From assembly GCA_948579315.1 (NCBI GenBank), contig CAPAOL010000004.1:16081-80080 (forward strand): a stretch of DNA of 64,000 bases, read 5' to 3'. The position numbers and the translations under genes were made by a program. Below, in pieces: positions 1-7,948 of this stretch (the first letter of the stretch is position 1; every line of letters starts with the position of its first letter). The stretch comes from an uncultured Phocaeicola sp. (GTDB taxonomy: Bacteria; Bacteroidota; Bacteroidia; Bacteroidales; Bacteroidaceae). The notes beneath the pieces are model-generated. The model ran no database searches. It saw only the letters and a program-made list of their open reading frames with translations, and was not told the origin of the DNA.

Positions 1-175
1 ACAGTAAATCTACTTGAATATCAAAATGAATAAAAATATTTTTTAGACATATTTTATTGCTTGTTGTATGTTTATTCGTTTGTGGGCTATTCGTTTTTCA
101 GTCGGAAAAGTATCGTTTGCAGAGAGGAGATATAGTAAATTAAGGTAAGATAGGAAGGATTTCGCCTAAAATGTC

Positions 176-183
176 TATCTTTG
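176..183 (+). promoter_or_regulatory. argS: -7 box of the argS promoter
   Basis: TATCTTTG matches the Bacteroidetes primary sigma -7 consensus TAnnTTTG and lies 33 bp before the chosen argS ATG. No clear -33 TTTG is seen 19-21 bp upstream. The remaining 175 bases at the window start are AT-rich, with no gene, T-box or other leader structure that I could recognise. Confidence 0.55.
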
Positions 184-216
184 CAATCCAATAACAAATA
201 AGTGTACGTACATATT

Positions 217-2037
217 ATGAATATAGAAGAAAAACTCACCACGTCCATTATCAGCGCTATCAAAACGTTGTACGGACAGGATGTACCCGGAAAAATGGTA
301 CAACTGCAAAAGACTAAGAAAGAGTTTGAAGGACATCTTACTTTGGTTGTTTTCCCTTTTCTGAAAATGTCTAAGAAGGGGCCTGAACAGACCGCACAGG
401 AAATAGGCGGATACCTGAAAGAGCATGCTCCCGAATTGGTTTCAGCCTACAATGCAGTGAAGGGCTTTCTTAATTTGACAATTGCTTCGGATTGTTGGAT
501 TGAACTTTTGAATTCTATTCAGGCTGCTCCCGAATACGGTATTGAAAAGGCTACGGAAAACTCTCCGTTGGTGATGATTGAGTATTCTTCTCCCAATACA
601 AACAAGCCGCTTCATCTGGGTCACGTCCGTAACAACCTGTTGGGAAATGCCTTGGCAAATGTCATGGCGGCAAATGGCAATAAGGTGGTCAAGACCAATA
701 TTGTGAATGACCGTGGTATCCATATCTGTAAGTCCATGCTGGCCTGGTTGAAATATGGTAACGGTGAAACACCTGAATCATCGGGTAAGAAGGGGGACCA
801 TTTGATTGGTGACTATTATGTAGCTTTTGACAAGCATTACAAGGCTGAGGTAAAGGAACTGACAGCTCAGTACCAGGCTGAAGGCTTGAATGAAGAAGAA
901 GCTAAGGCTAAGGCAGAGGCAAACTCTCCTCTGATGCTGGAAGCTCGCGAGATGCTCCGTAAGTGGGAGGCGAATGACCCTGAGATCCGTGCCTTGTGGA
1001 AGAAGATGAATGACTGGGTATATGCCGGATTCGATGAAACGTATAAGATGATGGGAGTTAGTTTCGATAAAATTTATTATGAATCGAATACCTATCTGGA
1101 AGGTAAGGAGAAAGTGATGGAAGGACTGGAAAAAGGTTTCTTCTACCGGAAAGAGGATAACTCTGTATGGGCTGATTTGACTGCCGAAGGACTGGACCAT
1201 AAGTTGCTTCTTCGCGGTGACGGTACTTCTGTTTATATGACCCAGGATATCGGTACTGCCAAATTACGTTTTCAGGATTACCCCATCAACAAGATGATTT
1301 ATGTAGTGGGTAATGAACAAAACTATCATTTCCAGGTACTTTCTATCTTGCTCGACAAATTGGGTTTTGAATGGGGCAAAGGATTGGTTCATTTCTCATA
1401 CGGTATGGTAGAGCTGCCCGAGGGCAAAATGAAAAGTCGTGAAGGTACAGTAGTGGATGCGGATGATTTGATGGAAGCAATGATTGAAACTGCTAAGGAA
1501 ACTTCTGCTGAATTAGGTAAATTGGACGGTCTGACCCAAGAAGAAGCCGACAATATTGCCCGTATTGTTGGTTTGGGTGCTTTGAAATATTTTATCCTGA
1601 AGGTGGACGCACGTAAGAATATGACTTTCAACCCGAAAGAATCGATAGATTTCAATGGCAATACAGGACCTTTCATTCAGTATACGTATGCCCGTATCCA
1701 GTCTGTATTACGCAAAGCGGCTGAAGCAGGTATCGTTATTCCCGAAATCATTCCAGCAGGTTTGGAACTGAGCGCAAAAGAAGAAGGTTTGATTCAGATG
1801 CTGGCTGATTTTAAATCGGTTGTCAAGCAGGCAGGCTCAGACTATAATCCTTCCATTATAGCAAACTATGCATACGATTTGGTGAAAGAATACAACCAGT
1901 TCTATCATGATTTCAGTATTCTGCGTGAAGAAAACGAAGCGTTGAAAGTCTTCCGTCTGGCATTGAGTGCCAATGTGGGCAAGATTGTGAAGACAGCAAT
2001 GGGCTTGCTGGGTATTGAAGTGCCTGAACGTATGTAA
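217..2037 (+). CDS. argS: arginyl-tRNA synthetase
   Basis: Class I aminoacyl-tRNA synthetase that charges tRNA-Arg with arginine using ATP in the cytoplasm. The 606-residue product has the N-terminal Arg-tRNA-synthetase additional domain (about residues 1-90), then the catalytic Rossmann fold with the HIGH-type motif HLGHVRN after SSPNTNKP, the KMSKS-type loop read as KMKSR, and a C-terminal DALR anticodon-binding domain ending in a typical GLLGIEVPERM tail. An in-frame GTG at 202 would add five residues, but the ATG at 217 starts the conserved MNIEEKL sequence and is preferred. The stop codon abuts the ATG of the RNase H gene, so the two are probably co-transcribed from the -7 box at 176-183. 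Housekeeping gene, identity secure. Confidence 0.97.
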   Translation: MNIEEKLTTSIISAIKTLYGQDVPGKMVQLQKTKKEFEGHLTLVVFPFLKMSKKGPEQTAQEIGGYLKEHAPELVSAYNAVKGFLNLTIASDCWIELLNSIQAAPEYGIEKATENSPLVMIEYSSPNTNKPLHLGHVRNNLLGNALANVMAANGNKVVKTNIVNDRGIHICKSMLAWLKYGNGETPESSGKKGDHLIGDYYVAFDKHYKAEVKELTAQYQAEGLNEEEAKAKAEANSPLMLEAREMLRKWEANDPEIRALWKKMNDWVYAGFDETYKMMGVSFDKIYYESNTYLEGKEKVMEGLEKGFFYRKEDNSVWADLTAEGLDHKLLLRGDGTSVYMTQDIGTAKLRFQDYPINKMIYVVGNEQNYHFQVLSILLDKLGFEWGKGLVHFSYGMVELPEGKMKSREGTVVDADDLMEAMIETAKETSAELGKLDGLTQEEADNIARIVGLGALKYFILKVDARKNMTFNPKESIDFNGNTGPFIQYTYARIQSVLRKAAEAGIVIPEIIPAGLELSAKEEGLIQMLADFKSVVKQAGSDYNPSIIANYAYDLVKEYNQFYHDFSILREENEALKVFRLALSANVGKIVKTAMGLLGIEVPERM

Positions 2038-2664
2038 ATGGCAAAGAAACAGAAATATTATGTAGTATGGAAAGGTGTCAATCCGGGAGTTTATGACTCC
2101 TGGACTGACTGCCAGCTACAGATAAAAGGTTATGATGGCGCACAATACAAGTCATTCGAGACCAAAGAGGAGGCGGAACACGCCTTGGCTTCTTCCGCTT
2201 TTCATTATATAGGCAAGAATGCTGTTAAAAAAGAAGATACTCCTAAACAACTTCCCGAGAACTTTGATATGAACTGCCTGGCTGTGGATGCCGCTTGCAG
2301 TGGAAATCCCGGACCGATGGAATATCGGGGCGTTTATTTGCTTACGGGACAGGAGGTTTTTCATTTCGGTCCTGTTTATGGAACGAATAATATTGGAGAG
2401 TTTCTTGCCATTGTCCATGCCTTGGCATTGATGAAGCAGAAGAATATCAGTATGCCTGTTTACTCGGACAGCCGTAATGCGTTGAGCTGGGTGAAACAGA
2501 AGAAATGTAAAACTAAACTAGAGCGGACTCCTCAGACGGAGAAACTTTTTCAAATGATAGAACGAGCCGAAATTTGGCTGAAAGAAAATAAATATACCAC
2601 ACCTTTATTGAAGTGGGAAACCGACCGATGGGGAGAGGTCCCGGCTGATTTCGGACGGAAATAA
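2038..2664 (+). CDS. rnhA: viroplasmin-domain ribonuclease H
   Basis: Type 1 ribonuclease H that degrades the RNA strand of RNA-DNA hybrids in the cytoplasm. Residues about 5-50 (KYYVVWKGVNPGVYDSW) form a caulimovirus viroplasmin / RNase H1 N-terminal hybrid-binding domain as in eukaryotic RNase H1. The catalytic domain follows from about residue 78, with acidic residues D84 (in LAVDAACSGNPGP), E121, D144 (in VYSDS) and D196 in the expected order. The 208-residue length fits this two-domain form, which is common in Bacteroidetes and differs from the single-domain enterobacterial RnhA. It starts immediately after the argS stop and is followed 15 bp later by an LTA-synthase-like gene, so these look like one transcript. 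Confidence 0.92.
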   Translation: MAKKQKYYVVWKGVNPGVYDSWTDCQLQIKGYDGAQYKSFETKEEAEHALASSAFHYIGKNAVKKEDTPKQLPENFDMNCLAVDAACSGNPGPMEYRGVYLLTGQEVFHFGPVYGTNNIGEFLAIVHALALMKQKNISMPVYSDSRNALSWVKQKKCKTKLERTPQTEKLFQMIERAEIWLKENKYTTPLLKWETDRWGEVPADFGRK

Positions 2665-2679
2665 TAAAGAACTGAAGAT

Positions 2680-4506
2680 ATGAAAAAGAGGATTGCTTAT
2701 ATCAGCTTGTACTTTTTTACGGTCTTACTGATATTTATTCTACAGAAACCATTATTCATGCTCTATAATGGTTCCATTGAAAAAGGATTCGGGTTTGCCG
2801 ATTATATGCAGGTAATGATTCATGGCGCCAGTCTTGATGCCGCTACGGCGGGATATCTTACTGCATTTCCATTCTTGTTGGTACTGATAAGTATTTGGTT
2901 TAGGAAATTCCCTTTGAAAAAAATACTTTACGGGTATTATATTTTGGCTGCCGCGCTTATTTCTATCATTTTTGTGGTAGATATGGCATTATACACATTC
3001 TGGGGATTTAAACTGGACGCATCTGTTTTTCTTTATATCGATTCACCGAAGGAAGCTTTGGCGAGTGTTTCCGTCGGATTTATCTTGCTGAGGGTTCTTG
3101 CCATCTTGTTACTCATAGCCCTGAATAGTTGGGTCTTGCTGAAAATCACGCCTTCCGTTTTGACCGCCACCCGGAAACGGATAGCGGGAACTGCGGGAAT
3201 GCTGTTATTAGGAGGTGTGCTTTTCATCATTATACGTGGTGGTGTAACGGAATCCACTTCTAATATAGGGCAAGTATATTTCAGCAACGAACCTTTCTTG
3301 AATCATTCGGCGGTCAATCCCGATTTCAGTTTGTTGTCTTCTATGGGCAAATCCCAGGATTTTGCATCAGAGTTCAATTTCTTTGATGAAGAGAAGCGGG
3401 CTGCATTGTTTGACGGACTTTATCCTACAACAGATGGGGATAGTATTATTCAAGTCCTGAATACCAAGCGTCCCAATATTCTTATTATTTTGATGGAAGG
3501 TTTTGGAGGTGCTTTTGTAGAACCTTTAGGCGGTCTTCCTGATGTGACACCCCATTTTAACCGTCTGTCAAAGGAAGGGATCTTTTTTACAAACTGTTAT
3601 GCCAATAGTTTCCGTACCGACCGTGGAACAGTCTGTACTTTCAGCGGTTACCTTGGATTGCCTACGGCATCGGTAATGAAAATTCCTGCCAAGAGCCGTA
3701 CGCTGCCTGCTATAGCTGAAGGATTGTCCAAGGCGGGTTATAAAACAGATTTCCTGTATGGAGGTGATATCAACTTTACCAATATGAAGAGTTATCTGCT
3801 GAGTACCGGTTATCAGCGTCTTACAGCCAATACAGATTTCTCATTGGCCGAACAGACCAGTAATGCCTGGGGAGTGAATGATGATATTACTTTTGAATAT
3901 TTATATAATCAGTTAAGAAACCGGAAGGAAGAAGGGCCTTGGCATACTGCGTTTCTGACACTTAGCAGTCATGAACCTTTCGAAGTTCCTTATCACCGGC
4001 TGGAAGATAAAATTCCCAATGCCTTTGCTTATACAGATGAATGTCTGGGTAAGTTTGTTGACCGGTTGAAGCAGACTCCCGCATGGAAAGATCTTTTAGT
4101 TATCTGCCTTCCCGATCATGGTTTCTATTACCCGCGTGAGGGGTCTAATGCGATGCCTCGTTTTTATCATATTCCCTTGTTATGGTTAGGTGGAGCGGTA
4201 AAACAGCCTATGCAGGTGGACAAGATTATGAATCAGACCGATTTGGCAGCCACTTTGTTGGGGCAGCTTGGGTTGGAACATACTGCATTTACGTTTAGCC
4301 GTAATGTATTGGGAAGTGATTATAAGTATCCTTTTGCCTTTTATAGTTTCAATAATGGGTTCTCATTCAGAGACAGTACAGGGGTGACGGTGTTTGATAA
4401 TAATTCCGGCAGTATTCTTTTTGATGAGCCTGAAGCTGACGAATCCCGTCTGGATAAGGGTAAGGCGATATTGCAAACCGTTTATGATGATTTAGGGAAC
4501 AGATAG
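2680..4506 (+). CDS. LTA synthase-like (sulfatase-fold) membrane phosphotransferase
   Basis: 608-residue inner-membrane enzyme of the LtaS/MdoB (OpgB) group. About five hydrophobic segments fill the first 190 residues. An extracytoplasmic alkaline-phosphatase/sulfatase-fold domain follows, with the metal-site strand ILIILMEGFGG, the nucleophile region FRTDRGTVCTFSG and the distal motif CLPDHGFYY. Relatives transfer phosphoglycerol or phosphoethanolamine from phospholipid to surface glycans. Because the organism is Gram-negative, decoration of LPS or another periplasmic/outer-membrane glycan is more likely than lipoteichoic acid synthesis. It lies 15 bp after rnhA and ends at a strong convergent hairpin. 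The precise donor and acceptor cannot be read from the sequence. A second, shorter-ended homologue sits at 7932-9746. Confidence 0.85.
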   Translation: MKKRIAYISLYFFTVLLIFILQKPLFMLYNGSIEKGFGFADYMQVMIHGASLDAATAGYLTAFPFLLVLISIWFRKFPLKKILYGYYILAAALISIIFVVDMALYTFWGFKLDASVFLYIDSPKEALASVSVGFILLRVLAILLLIALNSWVLLKITPSVLTATRKRIAGTAGMLLLGGVLFIIIRGGVTESTSNIGQVYFSNEPFLNHSAVNPDFSLLSSMGKSQDFASEFNFFDEEKRAALFDGLYPTTDGDSIIQVLNTKRPNILIILMEGFGGAFVEPLGGLPDVTPHFNRLSKEGIFFTNCYANSFRTDRGTVCTFSGYLGLPTASVMKIPAKSRTLPAIAEGLSKAGYKTDFLYGGDINFTNMKSYLLSTGYQRLTANTDFSLAEQTSNAWGVNDDITFEYLYNQLRNRKEEGPWHTAFLTLSSHEPFEVPYHRLEDKIPNAFAYTDECLGKFVDRLKQTPAWKDLLVICLPDHGFYYPREGSNAMPRFYHIPLLWLGGAVKQPMQVDKIMNQTDLAATLLGQLGLEHTAFTFSRNVLGSDYKYPFAFYSFNNGFSFRDSTGVTVFDNNSGSILFDEPEADESRLDKGKAILQTVYDDLGNR

Positions 4507-4515
4507 TAAAACTTG

Positions 4516-4560
4516 GACGCGGACTATATGAATCAGTATGGAATTCATATAGTCCGCGTC
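4516..4560. terminator. bidirectional hairpin between convergent genes
   Basis: Perfect 18-bp inverted repeat (arms 4516-4533 and 4543-4560, GACGCGGACTATATGAAT on the left) around a 9-nt loop, just after the LTA-synthase-like stop and 30 bp before the end of the convergent GT39 gene. No long T-run follows on either strand, which is usual in Bacteroides. Confidence 0.8.
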
Positions 4561-4589
4561 TCAATCGGTGCAGAATCTGCCGGATATAA

Positions 4590-6314
4590 CTATTTCCGTT
4601 TCTCGTTGAACTTGTACATGATTACCGTATTGCGTAAGTCGCAACTTCTGTAATCTGTATGGAAGACCTCTTCCAGCTGATACTTTGCATTGTAATTCTT
4701 TAAAAACTCCTCTTGTGCATTTGCAGAAAGTATGACATACCCTTCTTGCGGATTTTCCAGTGTGAAATTCCGCATTTGGTTATTCATATAATAATTTGTA
4801 CAATAAAACCGTATCATTCTGTCTGTATATGAATAAACGACTCCTTCAGGCACCTGTTTTCTGATATCCTCTGCCAGATGCTTATCGGATTTTACAGCTA
4901 GTATTGTTGGCTGATATACCCCGTCTAAAGCGACAAACAGGCAAAGAACACAACCGGTGATTCCATAGAGGAGTGACCCCGTACTACTTTTTTTGATAAC
5001 CAGCCTTAATGTACAGATGGCAGCCACTACCGGCAATACTATAATCAGCCATTTGGAAATAGAAAAGGACGTGCTTTCCAAAGCTTGCATAAACGCTATG
5101 TTTTCGGCAGCATGACGTCCGTTGCCCCATATGCTGTCCGGTATCATCTGACAGCGTACAGCAAAAAACACCGCGGTGAGTAACAAACAGAGCGAGGCAA
5201 AGATATAAGCCGATATTTTGAACACTTTCGCCCCTTTTTGCATTAACGCCTCCAGATACTGGGCAATCAGTACAGCCATAAATGGATAGATAGGCAACAA
5301 ATAGACGCTGCGTTTGCTTTTAGGAATACAATAGAAGACAAAAATAGCGATAATCACTATCCAGATAAACAGCTGTATGGGGGATTGTGAGCGAATGTTA
5401 TCCCAAACCTTCCTGATGCGTCCGGTGAAAGAGTTTCCTGCGGGCAGCAGGTGCATTTCATTCCATTTCAGTCCGAATAGTGAGATAAGCAAGACCAATG
5501 TCCAAGGTGTCCACCCCCATATAATGGTCAGGAAGTTATACCATAAAGGGTTGTGATGCGACGGGTATGACATTTTGCCGACAAAGCGTCCGGTGTTTTC
5601 CTCCAGCATCAGGTCCATAAACGGCTGTCCTCCCTGTAGCCAGGCCGCATAAAACCAGATTCCCAATGGAATAAGGGAAAGCAGCCCGATTCCGAATAAG
5701 GAAAGGAAAGTCTTGCCGAATGAGCGTCCCCGTATCAGCTGGTAAATACCGATACACATACAGGGGAATATAGAACCCACAGGTCCTTTGGTCAGCGTGC
5801 CGCATGCCATCAGCACGACAGCCGTCCAAGGTATTCCCTTGCAGCCTTTTTCGTCCCAGCGAAATAGTAAGCAAAGTGAGATGACGATGAAGGAAACCTG
5901 TAGCATATCCAGCCTGCAAGCCACCGCCGCCCGGTGCACTTCGAATGAAGTGAGCAGTAAAAGGGAGGTAATGACTGCTGTCTTTGTATCCTTATAGCGG
6001 GCTACGAATCCGAAAAACACGAACTGCATAGCTAGAAAAGCGATAGCGGACGGCAGACGGGACGAGAATTCGCTCACCCCTCCGAAAATGGCGGAAATAG
6101 CTGCAATAGACCAATACAGGAAAGGAGGTTTATAGGCGATGTCTGTTCCGTAGTTCAAAGGCAATATCCAGTTGCCGCTTTCCAACATCGAGTATGCCAC
6201 AATTGCTTCGCGCGGTTCCCCTTTAGAGTAAAAAATAGTTTCTCCCAAAAAGGGGATTATTACAAGTGTGCTTAGTAAGGCTATGAACCAAAATGCTTTT
6301 TTCTTGTCTGACAT
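4590..6314 (-). CDS. ArnT-like GT39/PMT_2 membrane glycosyltransferase
   Basis: 574-residue polytopic membrane protein of the dolichyl-phosphate-mannose / ArnT family (PMT_2). It begins with a cytoplasmic MSDKKKA stretch and a first membrane helix, then the conserved periplasmic loop with the acidic catalytic region (SKGEPREAIVAYSMLESGNW) and IAYKPPFLYWSIA, followed by roughly ten more hydrophobic segments and a small C-terminal soluble tail. Such enzymes move a sugar from a polyprenyl-phosphate donor to lipid A, glycan or protein on the periplasmic face. The divergent GtrA and polyprenyl-phosphate GT2 genes next door could supply and flip that lipid-linked sugar, so a three-gene modification module is a reasonable inference. 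The transferred sugar is unknown. Confidence 0.88.
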   Translation of the reverse strand: MSDKKKAFWFIALLSTLVIIPFLGETIFYSKGEPREAIVAYSMLESGNWILPLNYGTDIAYKPPFLYWSIAAISAIFGGVSEFSSRLPSAIAFLAMQFVFFGFVARYKDTKTAVITSLLLLTSFEVHRAAVACRLDMLQVSFIVISLCLLFRWDEKGCKGIPWTAVVLMACGTLTKGPVGSIFPCMCIGIYQLIRGRSFGKTFLSLFGIGLLSLIPLGIWFYAAWLQGGQPFMDLMLEENTGRFVGKMSYPSHHNPLWYNFLTIIWGWTPWTLVLLISLFGLKWNEMHLLPAGNSFTGRIRKVWDNIRSQSPIQLFIWIVIIAIFVFYCIPKSKRSVYLLPIYPFMAVLIAQYLEALMQKGAKVFKISAYIFASLCLLLTAVFFAVRCQMIPDSIWGNGRHAAENIAFMQALESTSFSISKWLIIVLPVVAAICTLRLVIKKSSTGSLLYGITGCVLCLFVALDGVYQPTILAVKSDKHLAEDIRKQVPEGVVYSYTDRMIRFYCTNYYMNNQMRNFTLENPQEGYVILSANAQEEFLKNYNAKYQLEEVFHTDYRSCDLRNTVIMYKFNEKRK

Positions 6315-6344
6315 ATATTTTTCGGTCTTTTATATTTACTGTCG

Positions 6345-6382
6345 CAAAAGTACGAATAATTCTTTAGTAATACCTAACTTTG
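6345..6382. promoter_or_regulatory. overlapping divergent promoters, GT39 / GtrA
   Basis: Minus strand: TACTTTTG at 6345-6352 for the GT39 gene. Plus strand: TAACTTTG at 6375-6382 for the GtrA gene. Both match TAnnTTTG. The two boxes face apart within 38 bp, so the two transcripts may compete. An early TTG start for GtrA at 6380 lies inside the -7 box and is therefore unlikely. No clear -33 element is visible. Confidence 0.5.
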
Positions 6383-6394
6383 CATTTTAAATCA

Positions 6395-6775
6395 ATGAAA
6401 ATGAATAAACTGAAACAGATACCCGAGTTCCTGCGATTTGTAATGGTAGGCCTTTTTGCTACAGGGCTGCACTATGGCATTTATTTTGTCTTGCAAAAAT
6501 TCATTCAGGTCAATGTAGCCTATACCTTGGGATATGTGCTGAGTTTTGTTGCCAACTTTTATCTTACGGCTTATTTTACTTTCGGGCAGCCTCCTTCCTG
6601 GAAGAAAGCTTTTGGCTTCGGGGGGGCACATCTGACAAATTATCTGATACATATCGGATTGTTGAATCTCTTTCTGCGGTTGGGTTTTTCCCGTCCGTTG
6701 GCTCCCATCCCAGTGTTTCTCATTGCCATTCCGGTAAATTTTTTATTAGTGAGGTTTGTTTTCAAACAAAAGTAA
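6395..6775 (+). CDS. GtrA-family membrane protein
   Basis: 126-residue protein with four predicted membrane helices and the GtrA signature (FLRFVMVGLFATGLHYGIYF, then a conserved Asn/Tyr-rich second helix and a final NFLLVRFVF). GtrA-like proteins are thought to flip polyprenyl-phosphate-linked sugars across the inner membrane for glycan decoration. The ATG at 6395 (or 6401) is chosen because the upstream TTG overlaps the promoter. The next gene is a polyprenyl-phosphate glycosyltransferase, which is the classic GtrA/GtrB pairing, and the divergent GT39 could be the transferase that uses the flipped donor. Confidence 0.88.
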   Translation: MKMNKLKQIPEFLRFVMVGLFATGLHYGIYFVLQKFIQVNVAYTLGYVLSFVANFYLTAYFTFGQPPSWKKAFGFGGAHLTNYLIHIGLLNLFLRLGFSRPLAPIPVFLIAIPVNFLLVRFVFKQK

Positions 6776-6783
6776 TATCTTTG
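6755..6783 (+). promoter_or_regulatory. internal promoter for the GtrB-like gene
   Basis: TTTG at 6755-6758, a 17-bp spacer, then TATCTTTG at 6776-6783. It overlaps the 3' end of the GtrA gene. A transcript from here would begin about at the ATG at 6794, which favours the second ATG at 6812 as the true start. Confidence 0.45.
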
Positions 6784-6811
6784 AGGAGTCTTTATGATAG
6801 TGAAGAATGAT

Positions 6812-7759
6812 ATGAAGAAAGTGACTCTTTTGATTCCGGTATATAATGAGGAAGCGATGCTGCCCACTCTGTATCAACGTTTGATAGAGCTTGTCAACCG
6901 CAATGCCGTTTATGAGTGGGAAATCCTGTTTGTCAATGATGGCAGCAGCGACACTACGCTGGAATGCCTCCGCCGGCTGAGGCAGCAGGACAAGCGGGTG
7001 AATTATGTCAACCTTTCGCGTAACTTTGGTAAAGAGGTAGCCATGCTGGCGGGTTTTGATTACGCCACCGGCGATTGCTGCGTTGTGATGGATGCTGATT
7101 TGCAGGACCCTCCGGAACTGGTAGACCAGATGCTGGAATATTGGGAAGAAGGATATGATGACATTTATGCCAAACGGCGTACCCGTGGCGAGGAAAGCTG
7201 GTTGCGTCGTCAGTTCTCTCTGGCTTTTTATGGTATACTTCAGCGGATGAGCCGTATTGATATTTTGCCCAATGTGGGCGATTTCAGGCTTCTGGACCGT
7301 CGTTGTGTGCTCACGTTGCGTCGTCTGCGCGAATGCGAGCGTTATACAAAAGGATTGTTTTGCTGGATAGGCTATCAGAAGAAAAGCATTGAGTTTGATC
7401 GCGGAGACAGGCTGATGGGCCATTCCTCCTGGAACTTTCTCAAGCTGTTGAATCTGGCTGTCGAAGGGATAACCTCTTTCTCTATCGCCCCTTTGCGCAT
7501 CGCCACGGTATGCGGAGTGCTCTGTTCAATCTCCAGTTTTATTTATGCCATTTATTTTCTGATAAAGACCGTGCTTTATGGTGATGAAACGGCCGGCTTC
7601 CCCACTTTGATCATTGTCATGCTCTTTTTAGGTGGCATCCAGCTTTTCTCTTTGGGAATTATAGGAGAGTACGTGGGGCGCATTTTCAAGGAAACCAAAG
7701 GCCGTCCTACCTACATAGCCTCTGATTATAACGAGGAGAAGTTGGGGTATGACCGTTAA
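6812..7759 (+). CDS. GtrB/DPM1-like polyprenyl-phosphate glycosyltransferase (GT2)
   Basis: 315-residue GT2 enzyme that makes a polyprenyl-phosphate-linked sugar from a nucleotide sugar at the cytoplasmic face. The N-terminal GT-A domain (residues about 4-220) opens with VTLLIPVYNEEAMLP and carries the metal/donor motif MDADLQDPPE. Two C-terminal membrane helices follow (VCGVLCSISSFIYAIYFLI and IIVMLFLGGIQLFSLGIIG), then the YVGRIFKETKGRPTYI tail typical of GtrB/ArnC/DPM-like proteins. An alternative ATG at 6794 would add six residues, but the putative promoter makes it almost leaderless. It partners with the GtrA gene just upstream. The sugar cannot be deduced. Confidence 0.9.
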   Translation: MKKVTLLIPVYNEEAMLPTLYQRLIELVNRNAVYEWEILFVNDGSSDTTLECLRRLRQQDKRVNYVNLSRNFGKEVAMLAGFDYATGDCCVVMDADLQDPPELVDQMLEYWEEGYDDIYAKRRTRGEESWLRRQFSLAFYGILQRMSRIDILPNVGDFRLLDRRCVLTLRRLRECERYTKGLFCWIGYQKKSIEFDRGDRLMGHSSWNFLKLLNLAVEGITSFSIAPLRIATVCGVLCSISSFIYAIYFLIKTVLYGDETAGFPTLIIVMLFLGGIQLFSLGIIGEYVGRIFKETKGRPTYIASDYNEEKLGYDR

Positions 7760-7789
7760 GGAAGGCAAGGCGGTGAAACCCGTCCCACC

Positions 7790-7948
7790 TTATTGTCCGG
7801 TAGCTTTATTGACAGTCTTGTGCTCTTTTACCAGATACTCTGCACTCTGCAATGTGGAGAAACAGTATTTTTTCATCACGTAGAATGTACTGTCCTCCCC
7901 TGTTACAAGTTGCAAGGCGTTTCCTTGCTTCTTATGGGCGTTGTTCTG
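7790..7948 (-). pseudogene. out-of-frame C-terminal remnant of the LTA-synthase-like gene
   Basis: Downstream of the stop codon of the 7932-9746 gene, the next minus-strand frame stays open for about 50 codons (7948 to the TAA at 7790-7792). It would encode a segment including STFYVMKKYCFSTLQSAEYLV before ending KATGQ. The LQSAEYLV part resembles the C-terminal helix of the paralogue at 2680-4506 (AILQTVYDDL). This looks like the genuine carboxy end of the LTA-synthase-like protein, put out of frame by an indel or small deletion near 7934-7940. The whole 7760-7931 gap is explained by this remnant; nothing else is visible there. Confidence 0.55.

Noticed and set aside
1..201. T-box or arginine-responsive leader upstream of argS
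   Set aside because: No T-box sequence, specifier stem or clear ARG box could be found; only a -7 box is visible.
202..216. GTG start of argS at 202
   Set aside because: The five additional residues (MYVHI) do not resemble ArgS, and the ATG at 217 gives the usual N-terminus.
778..1200. Long minus-strand ORF inside argS (and the many similar antisense ORFs inside other genes)
   Set aside because: They are frames opposite well-identified genes, with biased compositions (Leu/Ile/His/Ser-rich) and no motifs of their own.
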